A DNA stretch of 64,000 nt from assembly GCA_963971285.1 (NCBI GenBank), contig OZ020248.1, positions 25,223,764-25,287,763 on the forward strand, written 5' to 3'. The stretch comes from Astropecten irregularis. Its lineage: Eukaryota > Echinodermata > Asteroidea > Paxillosida > Astropectinidae. This document shows, in pieces, positions 11,040-22,113 of this stretch. Below the pieces are notes generated by a model, which had not been told where the DNA came from, did no database searches, and worked only from the letters and a program-made list of their open reading frames with translations. Made by a program: the position numbers and the translations under genes. Position 1 is the stretch's first letter, and the number at the start of each line of letters is the position of its first letter.

Positions 11040-14000
11040 ATGGCAGCCGACACGGACGGTGTCAGCGTAACATCGACCGAATTACTGTCTGATAACGCAC
11101 AACCAAGGCATTATTTTGCACTGTACACTTATCATGCCAACAGGTAAGCAGTGTCCAATAACAGTCATTGCTTATTCCGCTTAAATCGGCTAAAATGTAA
11201 GCACAGAATCAATTTTGTTTCACGAAAGCAATTACGAGTGTATTTTTGGTTGCACTTAAGTTATGCGTAGTGGCTGGTGTTTCCGACACACTCACTGATT
11301 TTGTGTCAGTTCAGCGTGTTCAGTGCCTCGGGAAAGAATTTCGCAGACTTGTCATTGTTCGGTTGTGTAGGAAGACTGTGTAGGAAGCACATTATTTAAA
11401 TTAAAATAATACATTTACCGGTAAACAATTGATATTTGATGTAAGAGACTAAGACTAACGTTAGAGTTGAATATGCTGCCCTTTTTCCTTCTTTGTTCAT
11501 CTTTCAACAATTACAATGACATTGACAATGACTTAAAAATATATTTATTATTCAGTCAGTTTTCCTTGTGAAGGAATGTGTGAACTTTTTCTTCTCCTGT
11601 TTAGACCAAGCATTCCGGATGTAGGGGCAGATATAGACAAAAACGATTCTACCGTCGCTAATTTCCTTCAGAGGGAGGCGACATCAAATCGAGATTTCAG
11701 GTACACAAGTCTTCAGCCAGTCACTTGAGTGTATACTAGCTATAAGCCAGTTTGGTACATGATTACAATCGCGCATGCGCCAACCAGCCGTTTTCTTTTT
11801 ATAATCAAACCATTCCCCTTCGTGCTAGTGCCTCCTGTGTGAAAGGTGTGCGCTAGAAAATATCTCACTAAATAAGTCAAATTTTTGTCCAAGCCATGGT
11901 CCACCTAAGCAAAACTGACTTTGTGGGTTGTTAAAAGGTAAAGACACGTGCATTTGTTTATCCAATTCCTATCCCATAATTCCTTGCACGACCGAAACTC
12001 CACAATCAATACCTTCAAGTTTTATAACAAATTCTTTCTTTTGTTCTTCAGTTTGTCCGTCATTGCCACCGACCTAGTCGCTGAGCAGGAAACCGAATTA
12101 CGAGAGTTTATCTTCAAGAGATTATCCAGGGGTACTGTTTATGGCGGGAGCAGCAACGTCAGTACAGTGGACATCAGGTATTTAAGTCTACCTCTTCTGA
12201 AACAATACAAGTAATCAACTGCTGCAAACTGCTCATCAGCCAAAATAATGACCCGAAATTTGTAAAATGCTTGGAGATAGGAGGGCCTGACGCGTTTCGA
12301 TCCTAACAGGATCTTTATCGAAGCCTAAATGACAAGAAGACAAGAACATGCAAGTCATGTGTTGTGTCAAAGAAATGCAGATTCATGGGCAAAAATATCA
12401 AGAAAGAAACTGCAACAGTCATCGGTGAAATGTTCAGTCTCATACGGTGCCCACATTTTGAAAGGGGCTATGTGGACATAAACAGTCAGTCATTCGATCT
12501 ATGTTGCATTATGGACAAATAAGGCCAACTTTGAATCTGATCACCAAAAGGACCTTTGTGTTTGCTGACACCAAGTGTCGTAACATTGACTGTTCTTTTT
12601 TTTTTACAGCAATGATGCATTATCCTGCTACTACTTTCTCCTGAGGCAGCAGACCACGCCGGAATCGGAGCTTGACCCAGACGAGCCGGCTGGCACCTTC
12701 TACACCTCCATTGAATATGTCATCTGTTTCCTGATGGCCACGAGTGCAACCCTGGAATTATATCCTTAATTGCAATTTGTACTCTATTTGTTGCTGATTC
12801 AGTTGTTGTTTTTATTGTTGTCATTGTATGTCTGTTGTGTGTCTGTTGCCATTGTCATTGTTGTTGTTGTTCTTCTTCTTGATCGTGCTCTTCTTCGTCT
12901 TCTTGTTTTTGTTGTTGTTGTTGTTGTTATTGTTGTTGTTGTTATTGTTGTTGTTGTTCTTCTTGTTGTTTTTGTTGATCATTTTGCTGTTGCTGTTGTT
13001 TGTTTGTTTGTTTGTTTTTTCTTTTTTTGGAAGGATAGTATAATTTTGACATCAATCATATCAATCTTTTAACTCAGACATTTCATTTCCCTTGACTTGT
13101 GAGCACATTTCGACCGGAGTTAGATGCCTACAGCGAAGGCCTCCTTGCCGTTTTAGATTCTGAGGTAATAAAACCAGTTCACTATAAACTGTGTAATATG
13201 TGCAAGCAAACAAGTGAAATACATGTATGTTTATGCTTGAGCCAATTTTTCTGCTAGTGTATCATTGAGTACTGTCATGATATTGGGCTCAGACGTTCAC
13301 ACATGTTAGACCTCTGTCTTTTTACCATCAGGCAAAGGAGTTGGGGAAGATTCAGAGCTACTTGGAGAAGTGGTATCAACAGGCTGCAGAGTATGTGTGT
13401 CGCTGCACAGACAGATTCCAAGAGGATCTCTCCCTACTCATACACACAGTAAGATGTCTTGTACCTATAGACCTAGAGTCAGGCTCCTATGCTTGCACGA
13501 TTCCCCAACCTCTCACCCTCACAAAGTCCCCCACCTCTGTCGCAACAGACGAGACGACCCCTCATGTTCCCACACATCCTCGCTCATGTTGTATCCCCAT
13601 TCTTCTCTTTGTTCTACGGACCATTCCGACTTTGCTCTTAAGCACCGTCCCCTTTTTTTTTCCAACCCGCCTGTGACCGAGTTTGATCAAGGCTGTTGCG
13701 GTCACAACTTTGGCCGCGTCATCCAATTGGTCAATGTTCACAGTTTGATTGACAGGCCTGATGAAGGGTTTCATTGTTCCATATGCTTGCCAATCTAATA
13801 TAACAATGTGGGCTGTATTAAGTCAGTGAAGGAACACCTACATGTGTTTTTACTGGACGTTTTGTTCCAGTATTCTCTGGCCTTCCTTTAGCTAAGGCAA
13901 CGGTCAGGGTTAAGATATGTTTTTCCTGAAGATGGCAAGAACGTACTGTTGGGAATTAGTGAAGGAGTTAACCATCAGTTGCTCTCAGAGCTATAGTCAC

Positions 14001-17000
14001 ATTCCTTCCCATGTGAGTTACCCACACCGTTCACCTGAATGTGTTATGGGCGTCCACCATGCAAAACCTGAAGTCTCCATTTGACTGTATCATGCCTCAT
14101 GTCTGTCTTTTTTCTTGACTAGGCATTACTTGATGAAAAGCTGAATTTCATTGGAGGGGATGAAGACTTAATATCAGACGTCATCAAGTAAGTATGAGAG
14201 CAACATGCAGCCCTCTTATGCAAAGGTGTCCCTGCATCACAATTCTAGAAACTCCATCTCTGGTGGACTGAGCTATGTACATGTACATACTCCAATACAA
14301 CACCTCCCATCTTGCCCCATTATCAAGCAGCGGCGTAGCTAGGATTTTTTCAGCAGGGGGGCACTGGGGGGGCCTTGGAATTTTGTGGGGGGGCACCCGG
14401 AATTTTTTCAAAACTGGAGATTTGCAAAATATGAGAAATGCAGGGGGGGCGGATCTAGCTGGCGTGGGGCAACCTTTTCTTCAAGCAAAAAAAAAAAAAA
14501 AAAAACCAGAAAAAAAATTAATAAAAGGGAAACAGAAAGACTCCAATAGAGCTGAAAAAGAGGGGGAAGACAAAATTAGCTAGCTTTGATCGTCCCGAAA
14601 CGCATCCATCGCTATTGAATTGGTGCATTTTATTTCCACGCTCCCTGGAAAATCATGGATAAGCGCGAAGGCCTTGCGGCCGGGGTCCAGGGCCCGCTTA
14701 AGGGCCCTGGAAGCTCAGGGGTTCTAGATATTCTCTGGTGCAATCTGAGCCTTATTTTGGAAGCAATTGTTCCGATAAATTTATTCATTTATTTATACTA
14801 TTACTTCATTATTTCTTTTTAATCCAACACTAAAGAGCGGGAGAAATTCAACCTGGGGACCAGACTAACTAGCCAAACCAGACAAAATGGCAGATGGGCT
14901 GTTTTGAAGTTCGCAACCGTAAGCGCGTAAGAAAATTGCATTTTTACACTGAAATTTTGCACAGATTTCTTCACTATAGGGTTTTAAGGACTCAGGAACA
15001 TTTGCTGTAAGTAAAAAATATAATTTTGGAACAGTAGAAGCTGTTAAGTTGTTTTTATTTCCTTTATAGCTATCATACCCTGCAGATAACACTTACATTT
15101 TTTTCTATACCCACGATTTTTTGTGGGGGGGCACCTGGGGGGGCACACAGATTTTGTGGGGGGGCACGTGCCCCCCCAGGCCCCCCCGTAGCTACGCCGC
15201 TGTTATCAAGTCATATGTGTAATACTGTACCTCAAAGAGTGTAATATCTCAAAGCACCATCAAAACAGCCGAGAAAAACATTTTTCAAATTTTGTCTTCC
15301 AAGTCCTGCTTGAAAATGCCTGTATCTGCACATGCTGTCGCACACACAGATTGTTAATTTACGTCCTTTTGCCCTGCAGGTACGTGCAGGTGTGCAGCTT
15401 GTCCGACCTCCTGCAGCACATGAGCGACAGCGACACCAACTCACAGGGCACCACGTCCTCGGAGCCCACCCTCATCGACTTGGACGTTGGAGCGGTCTCA
15501 CACCAAGCCGAGGGTAAAACAACGGCCGGTTCATCCCGCCCCGTGCAGCTGATCTTTGATGGGGACACTCAACACTTTCAGAATGCTGGTAAAAATACTC
15601 GTAGTCAATAACAGTTAGTTATTCTTGTGTCGGTTTCATTTCTTTGCGAGGTGTGTGGCTTCCTTAATCTGGAAAGACTATGGTCAGGATGGATTCTTGG
15701 ATGTTGGTCTGGTTTGGGAACAGCGTCGGGTGTGGCTGACCAGCCCGATACGAGAGTAGCAGTCCCTCTGGCACTGTGTACAGATAAAGGCTGTGGGAAC
15801 AGCGTTGGGTGCGGCTGATCAGTCCGATGTGAGAGTGGTAGTCCCTCTGGCACTGTATACAGATAAAGGCTGTGGGAACAGCGTTGGGTGTGGCTGACCA
15901 GTCCGATGTGAGAGTGGCAGTCCCTCTGGCACTGTATACAGATAAAGGCTGTGGGAACAGCGTCGGGTGTGGCTGAACAGTCCAATGTGAGAGTGGTAGT
16001 CCCTCTGGCACTGTATACAGATAAAGGCTGTGGGAACAGCGTCGGGTGTGGCTGAACAGTCCAATGTGAGAGTGGTAGTCCCTCTGGCACTGTATACAGA
16101 TAAAGGCTGTGGGAACAGCGTCGGGTGTGGCTGAACAGTCCAATGTGAGAGTGGTAGTCCCTCTGGCACTGGATACAGATAAAGGCTGTGGGAACAGCGT
16201 TGGGTGTGGCTGACCAGTCCGATGTGAGAGTGGTAGTCCCTCTGGCACTGTATACAGATAAAGGCTGTGGGATAGGGGTTGCCTGCCTGGCTCGATGCTT
16301 CCCTTCTTTGTCTCTTGGCACCAGACTGCTGGGCAAGTGTCCCTTTGTAGTCAGAGAGGCTTTTGGTAACAAACGTCAGATGTTAAACTGATAGTTTGCT
16401 CGATCAGAGAGTCCCTTCCTTGCCAGAGGGAATAAGAAGCCTCCACAAACATTTAAACCAAAGAGGCTGCTCTCTGCTTATGAAGGAATGTTTCTATTTC
16501 AGTAATGCCTCTGATTTTGAAATTCTGCAGAGAGCAGTCCGTATTGTGAGGAGTGGACGCGGCAGTTGCTGATCAGCAATCGAGAGAATCCGGCCCATCT
16601 GAGGCAGATCATTGAAGACTTCAAGCTGCGGACCATTCAGGACCTGAACACACTCAAACGGCTGGTCAGACAAGCGGAATCAGACCACTACGCACTCTAT
16701 CGGTAAGACCTGTGCCCAATTTCATAGAGCTGCTAAGCACAACAAAATTGCTTTAAGCAAATAGTACAAAGATGTCTTGCCCAATAGAACAAACCACCAT
16801 TAAATATTCCACTTAAGGATCATGGCGAGCATAGCAAACAACAGTCAAAGAACCGTCACAAGTGATACACAACACATGGACAAACATGCACTTGAAATAA
16901 AGCCTGTGAAAATTTGAGCTCAATTTGACACTAGGAAAATAGCGAAAAACCCAACTCATTTTTTTCTCATAAAACATAAATGGTTTTGATCTTACCCTGA

Positions 17001-17400
17001 GATCAGAATTGTTTTTCGGTCTTTGTTTTACTAATTTCTGGATAAATACACAATTTCAGGTGGAAATATTTTTAACAGTATTTTTCTACCAGAACCATCT
17101 TCATACCCTGAAAGTTATACGTAAATCTGTGAACATTTCTGTTTGGGTACATGTTACCAATCCCGCACTGCATCTTTAATGAGGTGCACTGGCTCATTCT
17201 GGCTTTTAATATACTCTTTGTGTTCCTCCTCCGTTGTTTTACTCAGAGCTTTTGCGTTCCTGAGGGACTGCGGCAATGGAGGGGTGCTGCTACGGCACAT
17301 CTGGAAGGACGAGAACACAGTCACGTCTCAGGACACCCAGAGCGTCCTACACGTCTTAGAGGAATTCATCTCAAGTAACGGCTCCCTCACCAAGGCTTGA
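11040..17400 (+). CDS. C17orf75: C17orf75 / NJMU-R1 homolog (complete)
   Basis: Subunit of the WDR11-FAM91A1-C17orf75 complex, which helps capture endosome-derived vesicles at the trans-Golgi with TBC1D23. Exons: 11040-11143, 11605-11700, 12052-12177, 12610-12759, 13107-13164, 13332-13448, 14123-14187, 15380-15588, 16531-16702, 17247-17400. The total is 1251 nt, 416 aa plus TGA (human protein about 396 aa), with all phases consistent. Matching blocks are DFSLS, ELREFIFKRLSRGTVY, LELFRPELDAYSEG, IIEDFKLRTIQDLNTLKRLVRQ, ESDHYALYR, FLRDCGNGGVLL and VLEEFI. Intron 4 is AT-AC (U12 type) and every other intron is GT-AG. Introns 7 and 8 hold a hAT-type element and a minisatellite. Confidence 0.93.
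12284..12475. repeat. Composite repeat in C17orf75 intron 3
   Basis: Left part: GGCCTGACGCGTTTCGATCC with a GATCC...GGATC hairpin, the inverted form of the 5015 repeat. Right part (about 12365-12475): GTCAAAGAAATGCAGATTCATG onward, matching the interior of the TTAA-flanked MITE family A (for example 23193 onward). Both are fragments. Confidence 0.5.
12760..13106 (+). other. U12-type AT-AC intron of C17orf75
   Basis: The 5' splice site is ATATCCTTAA, the minor-spliceosome AT-AC consensus. A branch-point-like TTCCCTTGAC lies at 13087-13096, with its A 11 nt before the terminal CAC. Joining CTG GAA TT to A TTT CGA restores the family block LELFRPELD with no frame break. No GT donor is available at this position. 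The intron is 347 bp and contains a TTG-rich microsatellite. Confidence 0.9.
12855..13020. repeat. TTG/TTC microsatellite
   Basis: Imperfect (TTG)n with TTC and TTA interruptions ending in (TTTG)n, inside the AT-AC intron. It explains the long all-hydrophobic ORFs seen here, which are not genes. Confidence 0.9.
14328..15202. mobile_element. Non-autonomous hAT-type transposon
   Basis: Ends are CAGCGGCGTAGCTA and its complement TAGCTACGCCGCTG. They are flanked by a perfect 8-bp target duplication, TTATCAAG, at 14320-14327 and 15203-15210. An 8-bp duplication with CAG...CTG ends is the hAT signature. It is 875 bp, with G-rich subterminal tracts of GGGGGGGCAC type and no transposase ORF. It lies in C17orf75 intron 7 in a position that leaves splice sites untouched. 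Confidence 0.9.
15700..16275. repeat. 79-bp minisatellite (about 7 copies)
   Basis: The word AGATAAAGG recurs at 15782, 15861, 15940, 16019, 16098, 16177 and 16256, always 79 bp apart. Because 79 is not a multiple of 3 and the unit lacks stops on the minus strand, long overlapping minus ORFs appear in all frames. One reading gives a C2HC-like finger, CIQCQRDYHSHIGLFSHTRR, resembling the finger at the C-terminus of some LINE ORFs. The unit may therefore derive from a LINE 3' end. Lies in C17orf75 intron 8. Confidence 0.95.
16845..17180 (-). mobile_element. TTAA-flanked MITE, subfamily B copy (inverted)
   Basis: Shares CTGGATAAATACACAATTTCAG and CCTGAAAGTTATACGTAAATC with the copies at 34353 and 41886, in the opposite orientation. 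Sits in C17orf75 intron 9, less than 70 bp from exon 10. The left boundary is unclear. Confidence 0.6.
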
Positions 17401-17534
17401 CAGAGAGGCTAGAGAGGTATTGAGCAGTGCCGCGGCAAAGCAGAACGGCTGTGGGGCTTTACAGGGTGTGTAGGTGAACTGAACTTGGGTTCGTTTATGA
17501 GCGTTATGTTGGTTTGGGCCGTAGGTCCTTTTTG

Positions 17535-17845
17535 AAACCTTGGCTCAGGCTGTGCCTGAGGCTTTTACTCGGGTAGTAGCTCAGGGTTCAGCTCAGGCTT
17601 TTCGCTTAGGCTGTGGCTCAGGGTTCATCCTAGGCTGTGGCTCAGGGTTCAGCTCAGGCTTTTCGCTTAGGCTGTGGCTTAGGGTTCATCCTAGGCTGTG
17701 GCTCAGGGTTCAGGGTTCAGCTCAGGCTTTGGCTCCATGTGGCTCAGATTGCATTTTAGGCTGTGGCTCAGGGTTCAGCTTAGGCTTCACTCAGGGTACG
17801 GCTCGGGCTTTGGCTCAAGCTGTGGTTCAGGGTTCGAACATCACG
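17535..17845. repeat. GGCTCAGG-type tandem repeat in C17orf75 3' UTR
   Basis: Higher-order unit of about 61 bp (TCAGGGTTCAGCTCAGGC at 17581 and again at 17642) made of shorter 16-18-bp GGCTGTGGCTCAGGGTTC units. It lies 135 bp after the C17orf75 stop and would be transcribed in its 3' UTR. Confidence 0.85.
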
Positions 17846-18170
17846 CCAAGGTTTCAAAAAGGGTCATTAGGCTAATTTATACATAAGCAGGCTGCATCCT
17901 CTTGTCTGAGCTGACCACGATTCTCATATTTCTTGTAATTTCTAGCAGCACACATATTTGTGTAGTCATTAGTTTTTGTCCGAAGATTTGAATTGTTTTC
18001 ATCAGTGACGCATCTTGCCAGCCAACTCTCCATCACCCCTGCTTTCAACTTGTGGCACAGGCTGCCGTTGATCCAGACTCCCTAGCTTATTAGGTCATGA
18101 CAATCAGTGTATTTCAATCAAGCACATTCCTCAGAGTTGTACATTTTTGAAAACAGTTTTATAGACTATT

Positions 18171-18176
18171 AATAAA
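18171..18176 (+). promoter_or_regulatory. Candidate C17orf75 polyadenylation signal
   Basis: AATAAA in AT-rich sequence 770 bp after the stop codon. Inferred end of the 3' UTR. Confidence 0.35.
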
Positions 18177-18709
18177 AATATAAATTACTATATGTTGCCC
18201 TAGACAAAATGAAATTCTAGAAAGTTTTCAGTTAGTCTTAATTGTGATAATATAAGCTTAAAGACAATAGCATCAACATTCTAAGAAAGTTTTTATATGC
18301 CATACTCAACTAGGGATATTAAACCAATTCCTAACAGCTGCTAATTTAATACTGATTACGGCCTGAAAAAACAAATTTGTGACCAAATATTTATTACATT
18401 AGCACGCAATAAAACCACTTTAATCTGGAAATAAACAAGCCTCTTTAAACTAGTCTTTCATTTAGGACATGTCTTTGCAATAAGTCTGCATGCAGAGTCA
18501 TAGGCAGTGTGAAACCTTTATCAGTATTGCTTTGGTTCTGTGCGTATAGGTCAAATCATTTCAATGCCATTTATTTCTATCTGTTCGTTACAAAGACATT
18601 GAAATCGGTAGAAAAATACAGAAAATGGTTTAAAAAAGGATGTGTCTATTATAAAAGGATGGAAATATTATAGATGGAAATAAATGTCATTGAATTGAAA
18701 ATTTAATTG

Positions 18710-19069
18710 AAAGGTACAGTACAGGATTGGTAACATACCCAAACAGAAATGATCACAGATTTACCTATAACTTTCATGGTATGAAGATGGTGATGGTAGA
18801 AATATACCATTTAAATATTTCGACCTGAAATGGTGTTTTTATCCAGAAATTAGTCAAACAAAGACCGAAAAAAAAAATTTTTCTCGGGGTAATATCAAAA
18901 CCATTCTTTATGTTTTATAGAAAGATTTAGCCGTTTTTTTCCTATTTTCTCGTGACTCCGGTGTCCAATGGAGCTCACATTTTCACAGGTTTATTATTTC
19001 ATGTACATGTTTGATCAGACAAAGTGTGAGTGCTGTTCTGTGACCTTTACCAATCATGTATTATACCTT
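18710..19069 (+). mobile_element. TTAA-flanked MITE, subfamily B
   Basis: Begins AAGGTACAGTACAGGATTGG and ends ACCAATCATGTATTATACCTT, an inverted terminal repeat. The centre includes GTAATATCAAAACCATTC. The target duplication is decayed here but clear in sister copies. Confidence 0.65.
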
Positions 19070-19461
19070 ACAGATTCAGCACAGAAAACATAAATAGAAA
19101 AATGACAAAGATTGTACTGACAAACAAACAAGCATGTACCGGTAAGCAAAACAAACAGACAATTAACAGGGTTGAATTAAACAAGACAGATGAATAAGAC
19201 CGTGTGTTATATTTCCAACCATTTCGAATGGTACATGCATAATTGTGCAGTCCTTGTCTGTATATGATGCAGCTACACGATCAAAACTACTTGACTTCAT
19301 GTGTATGGCGTATTACATGTACATGTATGTATAATTGTATTCGCGTAGCAACAGCTTGTCATTGGCTTGATACATTCTAAGGAATACACAATGTACTTGT
19401 TCAAGGCTATGTGCAATTTCCGAAGTCGTGTTCCTTTCTCCATGGTCATATCAAGCATTAA

Positions 19462-20261
19462 AGGTAATATCATACTTTGTTTTTTATCAAAGAAATACAG
19501 ATTCATGAGCAAAAATCATCAAGAAAGATGCATTTAACAGTCATCTGTGAAATTCCCAGTCCCATACGGGGCCCACTTTTTGAGAAAACAGTGAAAAACA
19601 CCCACGGTATCTTTAAAAATCAATAGACCGATCCAGTAAGCCCCGCCCCATTTTGCATTGACCAATCACAGCCGCGAAAATCTGATCACCAATTGCAGCA
19701 GCCATTTTGGTGATCTCATGCTGGAGATCGCGGTATTGATTACTGCGGTGTTTACGTTTACGAACTGGAAAAACAATAAATACCGTCCTCTGTAAGTGCA
19801 GCACAATTCACAAGTACAGTATCTTTCTGCTACAAATTGATGGTGTTTATATTTCCATTGCAATTCTAACTCTCGATGGCCTGGTAAGAGAGGAAATGTA
19901 CATTTGTGACCTTTTCCAAAACCAGAGTCCCATAGAGATAAGTGCTTTCGGTGATGGGCGTGCAACGCGTGTTGGCGATCGTGACACGTTACACGCGCGC
20001 GTGTGCGTCGTTGCTTGGCCGTTGCTATGGTGGGCGTGGCCTACTGGATCGGTCTATTCACCGTTATTTTTGAACTTTTAAAGATCCAAATTGTTTTTGG
20101 TCATTTGTTTTTACTAAGTTCTTGATAAATACAGCATTTCAGGCAGAAACACTTGAACGATATGTTTCTATACCATCACCATAACATTTTATACCCTGTA
20201 AGTTATAGGTGAATCTATGAAGATTTCTGTTTCGGCATGCTACCAAAGTATGATAGTACCT
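19462..20261. mobile_element. TTAA-flanked MITE, subfamily A, interrupted by another element
   Basis: Left end AAGGTAATATCATACTTTG after TTAA (19458-19461) and right end CCAAAGTATGATAGTACCT before TTAA (20262-20265; the shared A/T makes the edge uncertain by one base). A separate TIR element at 19623-20057 splits it, so its normal length would be about 365 bp, as at 22357. TTAA duplications suggest piggyBac-type mobilisation. Confidence 0.8.
19623..20057. mobile_element. 3-bp-TSD MITE nested in a TTAA MITE
   Basis: Ends ATAGACCGATCCAGTA and TACTGGATCGGTCTAT are perfect complements and are flanked by TCA on both sides (19620-19622, 20058-20060). A 3-bp duplication points to PIF/Harbinger-type mobilisation. 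It inserted after the surrounding MITE. Confidence 0.85.
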
Positions 20262-20432
20262 TTAAGCAAGTCTTTGTCGCGAGCGTCGTGCCTTTCAGTC
20301 CTCTCTGGGGTTTTTTTAAGTGTGGAAATTGCACAGCCATTGACTCGGCAACTCTGCCAGACTGCTTTCCGATTTAATACACAATACCCCACGCATTTTC
20401 TTCGAGCCATTCACTGACGCGGAGACAATGAA

Positions 20433-20813
20433 ATATAATTATTTCTCCTCTCGAAAGTAGCCGTCAAGGTGAAAACCGCGTCTGGAGTCTCAAAAAGGGG
20501 GCTTATTTCGATCGCATGCAGTCATCGAAATTACAAACAGAATAGGAACTAGCACGTTCAATGTGCTCTATCCATGTCAAGAGTGGAACCACTAATAATT
20601 ATCATTTTTCTCGAGAAACGTCAATATAATTATTTCTCCTCTCGAAAGTAGCCGTCAAGGTGAAAACCGCGTCTGGAGTCTCAAAAAGGAGGCTTATTTC
20701 GATCGCATGCAGTCATCGAAATTACAAACAGAATAGGAACTAGCACGTTCAATGTGCATTATCCATGTCAAGAGTGGAACCACTAATAATTATCATTTTT
20801 CTGGAGAAACGTC
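20433..20813. repeat. 191-bp direct tandem duplication
   Basis: The text ATATAATTATTTCTCCTCTC starts at 20433 and again at 20624. The two 191-bp units differ at only a few bases (for example GGGGGC/GGAGGC and CTCTATCC/CATTATCC). Confidence 0.95.
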
Positions 20814-21149
20814 AACATCAATTTAAATGGCAATTCCGCTCGTCAGTGTCGGGGTATGTGTATTTTGGAAAAGAAGATGTTGACATTTATGGATACCGCG
20901 CACAATTAAACAACAACAAAAAAACCAAACAAAACAATTATATTGGGCATTATATTACAGTATTCTGCTATTAGAGATTTTTGTCGTCGGGGAGAGAGAA
21001 TTATGCAAATCATGTATTAAACGTATATGAACACCTCACTAAATGGTCTTTGAGTACACACAGTGAAACAAATCATGTACTGGCTCAGTTGGGATTCGAA
21101 CCCACAACCTCCTACTACTTGTGCGTGTAATAGATCTAATTTTGTATAA

Positions 21150-21335
21150 TTAGTAATTGAAAAGTGAACAAAGTAAAATTGACTGGAGCGGGATTCGAAC
21201 CAACGATCTCCGTAATACCATACCGGGATTACCGGCGCTCCACCAACTCAACTATCCAGCCTTATATGTTGGTGGTGTGTTTAATAGTCAATTATCTTTG
21301 TTTGTTTGGCAGTCACACACCTTGTGGTTATGTGA
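21150..21335 (-). mobile_element. tRNA-derived SINE
   Basis: The minus strand has GGCTGGATAGTTGAGTTGG (A box) and GGTTCGAATCC (B box). The ends GGCTGGA and TCCAGTC can pair like an acceptor stem. A conserved leader (TTGACTATTAAAC-like, CATATAAGG) is shared with copies at 27915 and 52330, so it is a SINE rather than a tRNA gene. The anticodon arm carries an extra insert. Confidence 0.75.
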
Positions 21336-21619
21336 TGATTACATTAATAAGATCTCTAATTGACACATTAAGCAATTAAACCAATGTAAAAAAAAAAAAA
21401 AACTAATACAACCTGCCGGCTAAATTCCTTGCGAACGGTGCGCAAAGAAAATACTACTTGATCAAAATATCAATATTTGATGCAGTCAAAAAATGGCATA
21501 ATAATAGACCTGTTTTTGTTGGGGAACGTTATGGCTCCCGGCGACAATGGACTGTTATAATTGTCGATCAAGCTTGACCGACAATTTTCAGCGCCTGAGT
21601 TATATCAATAGGTCCAACA

Positions 21620-21735
21620 TGACCTACCTGGATAGCTCAGTTGGTATACAGCGCTTATACGCGGTATTCAGGAGGTCGCTGGTTCGAATCCCGCGCGCTC
21701 CAGTCAATGTTTCTTTGTCCACCTTGCAATTGTAT
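21620..21735 (+). mobile_element. tRNA-derived SINE, opposite orientation
   Basis: CTGGATAGCTCAGTTGGTAT and GGTTCGAATCCCGCG box A/B elements are followed by CTCCAGTCAATGTTTCTTTG, the tail seen in the sister SINEs. Confidence 0.7.
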
Positions 21736-22113
21736 ATCAACAGGTCCAACATGGCAGTGGCCATCGTTGTTTCTAATGACTCTGGGGTGTGGGGAATGGT
21801 TGTTTGTTAAATAACGCTCGATGGCAGTGTATGCTGGAGATAATTATGCAGTTTGCTTTTCATGCGGAAAATTTCGGTTTTGCCTCTCCCGAGACACGGT
21901 CGACCTATACCTATTATGATAGATGGCTATGTGATACTTGAGTGACTAGTTTCAATGTCAATTATAGCAACAGGTTCAGCGATGCATGCCTTTTGGCTGT
22001 GTGGTTGCTTGGTAACCGCTCCACCTTTTCATTGGTAGGGGCGTAACCATTTGACGATCGCGGTTGCATTCCAGCATCATTCCTATATGATGCCGGAGAC
22101 TGCAGATTGTAAA

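Larger units (their letters stand above)
18181..22086. other. Intergenic, repeat-filled
   Basis: No exon could be supported on either strand. The stretch holds MITE copies, a nested TTAA/TCA element pair, a 191-bp tandem duplication and two tRNA-derived SINEs, which are listed separately. Confidence 0.6.

Noticed and set aside
12770..13072. Leu/Val-rich ORFs resembling membrane proteins
   Set aside because: Translation of a TTG/TTC microsatellite inside the AT-AC intron.
15700..16275. CRISPR-like array (also 49005-49640)
   Set aside because: Units are contiguous 79- and 97-bp tandem repeats without unique spacers, in a eukaryotic genome.
15605..16372. Long minus-strand ORFs (up to 255 codons) with repeating finger-like units
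   Set aside because: They are produced by the 79-bp minisatellite, open in all three frames, without a plausible start, splice context or independent support.
17540..17875. ORF of Gly/Gln/Ala repeats after C17orf75
   Set aside because: Arises from the GGCTCAGG tandem repeat in the 3' UTR.
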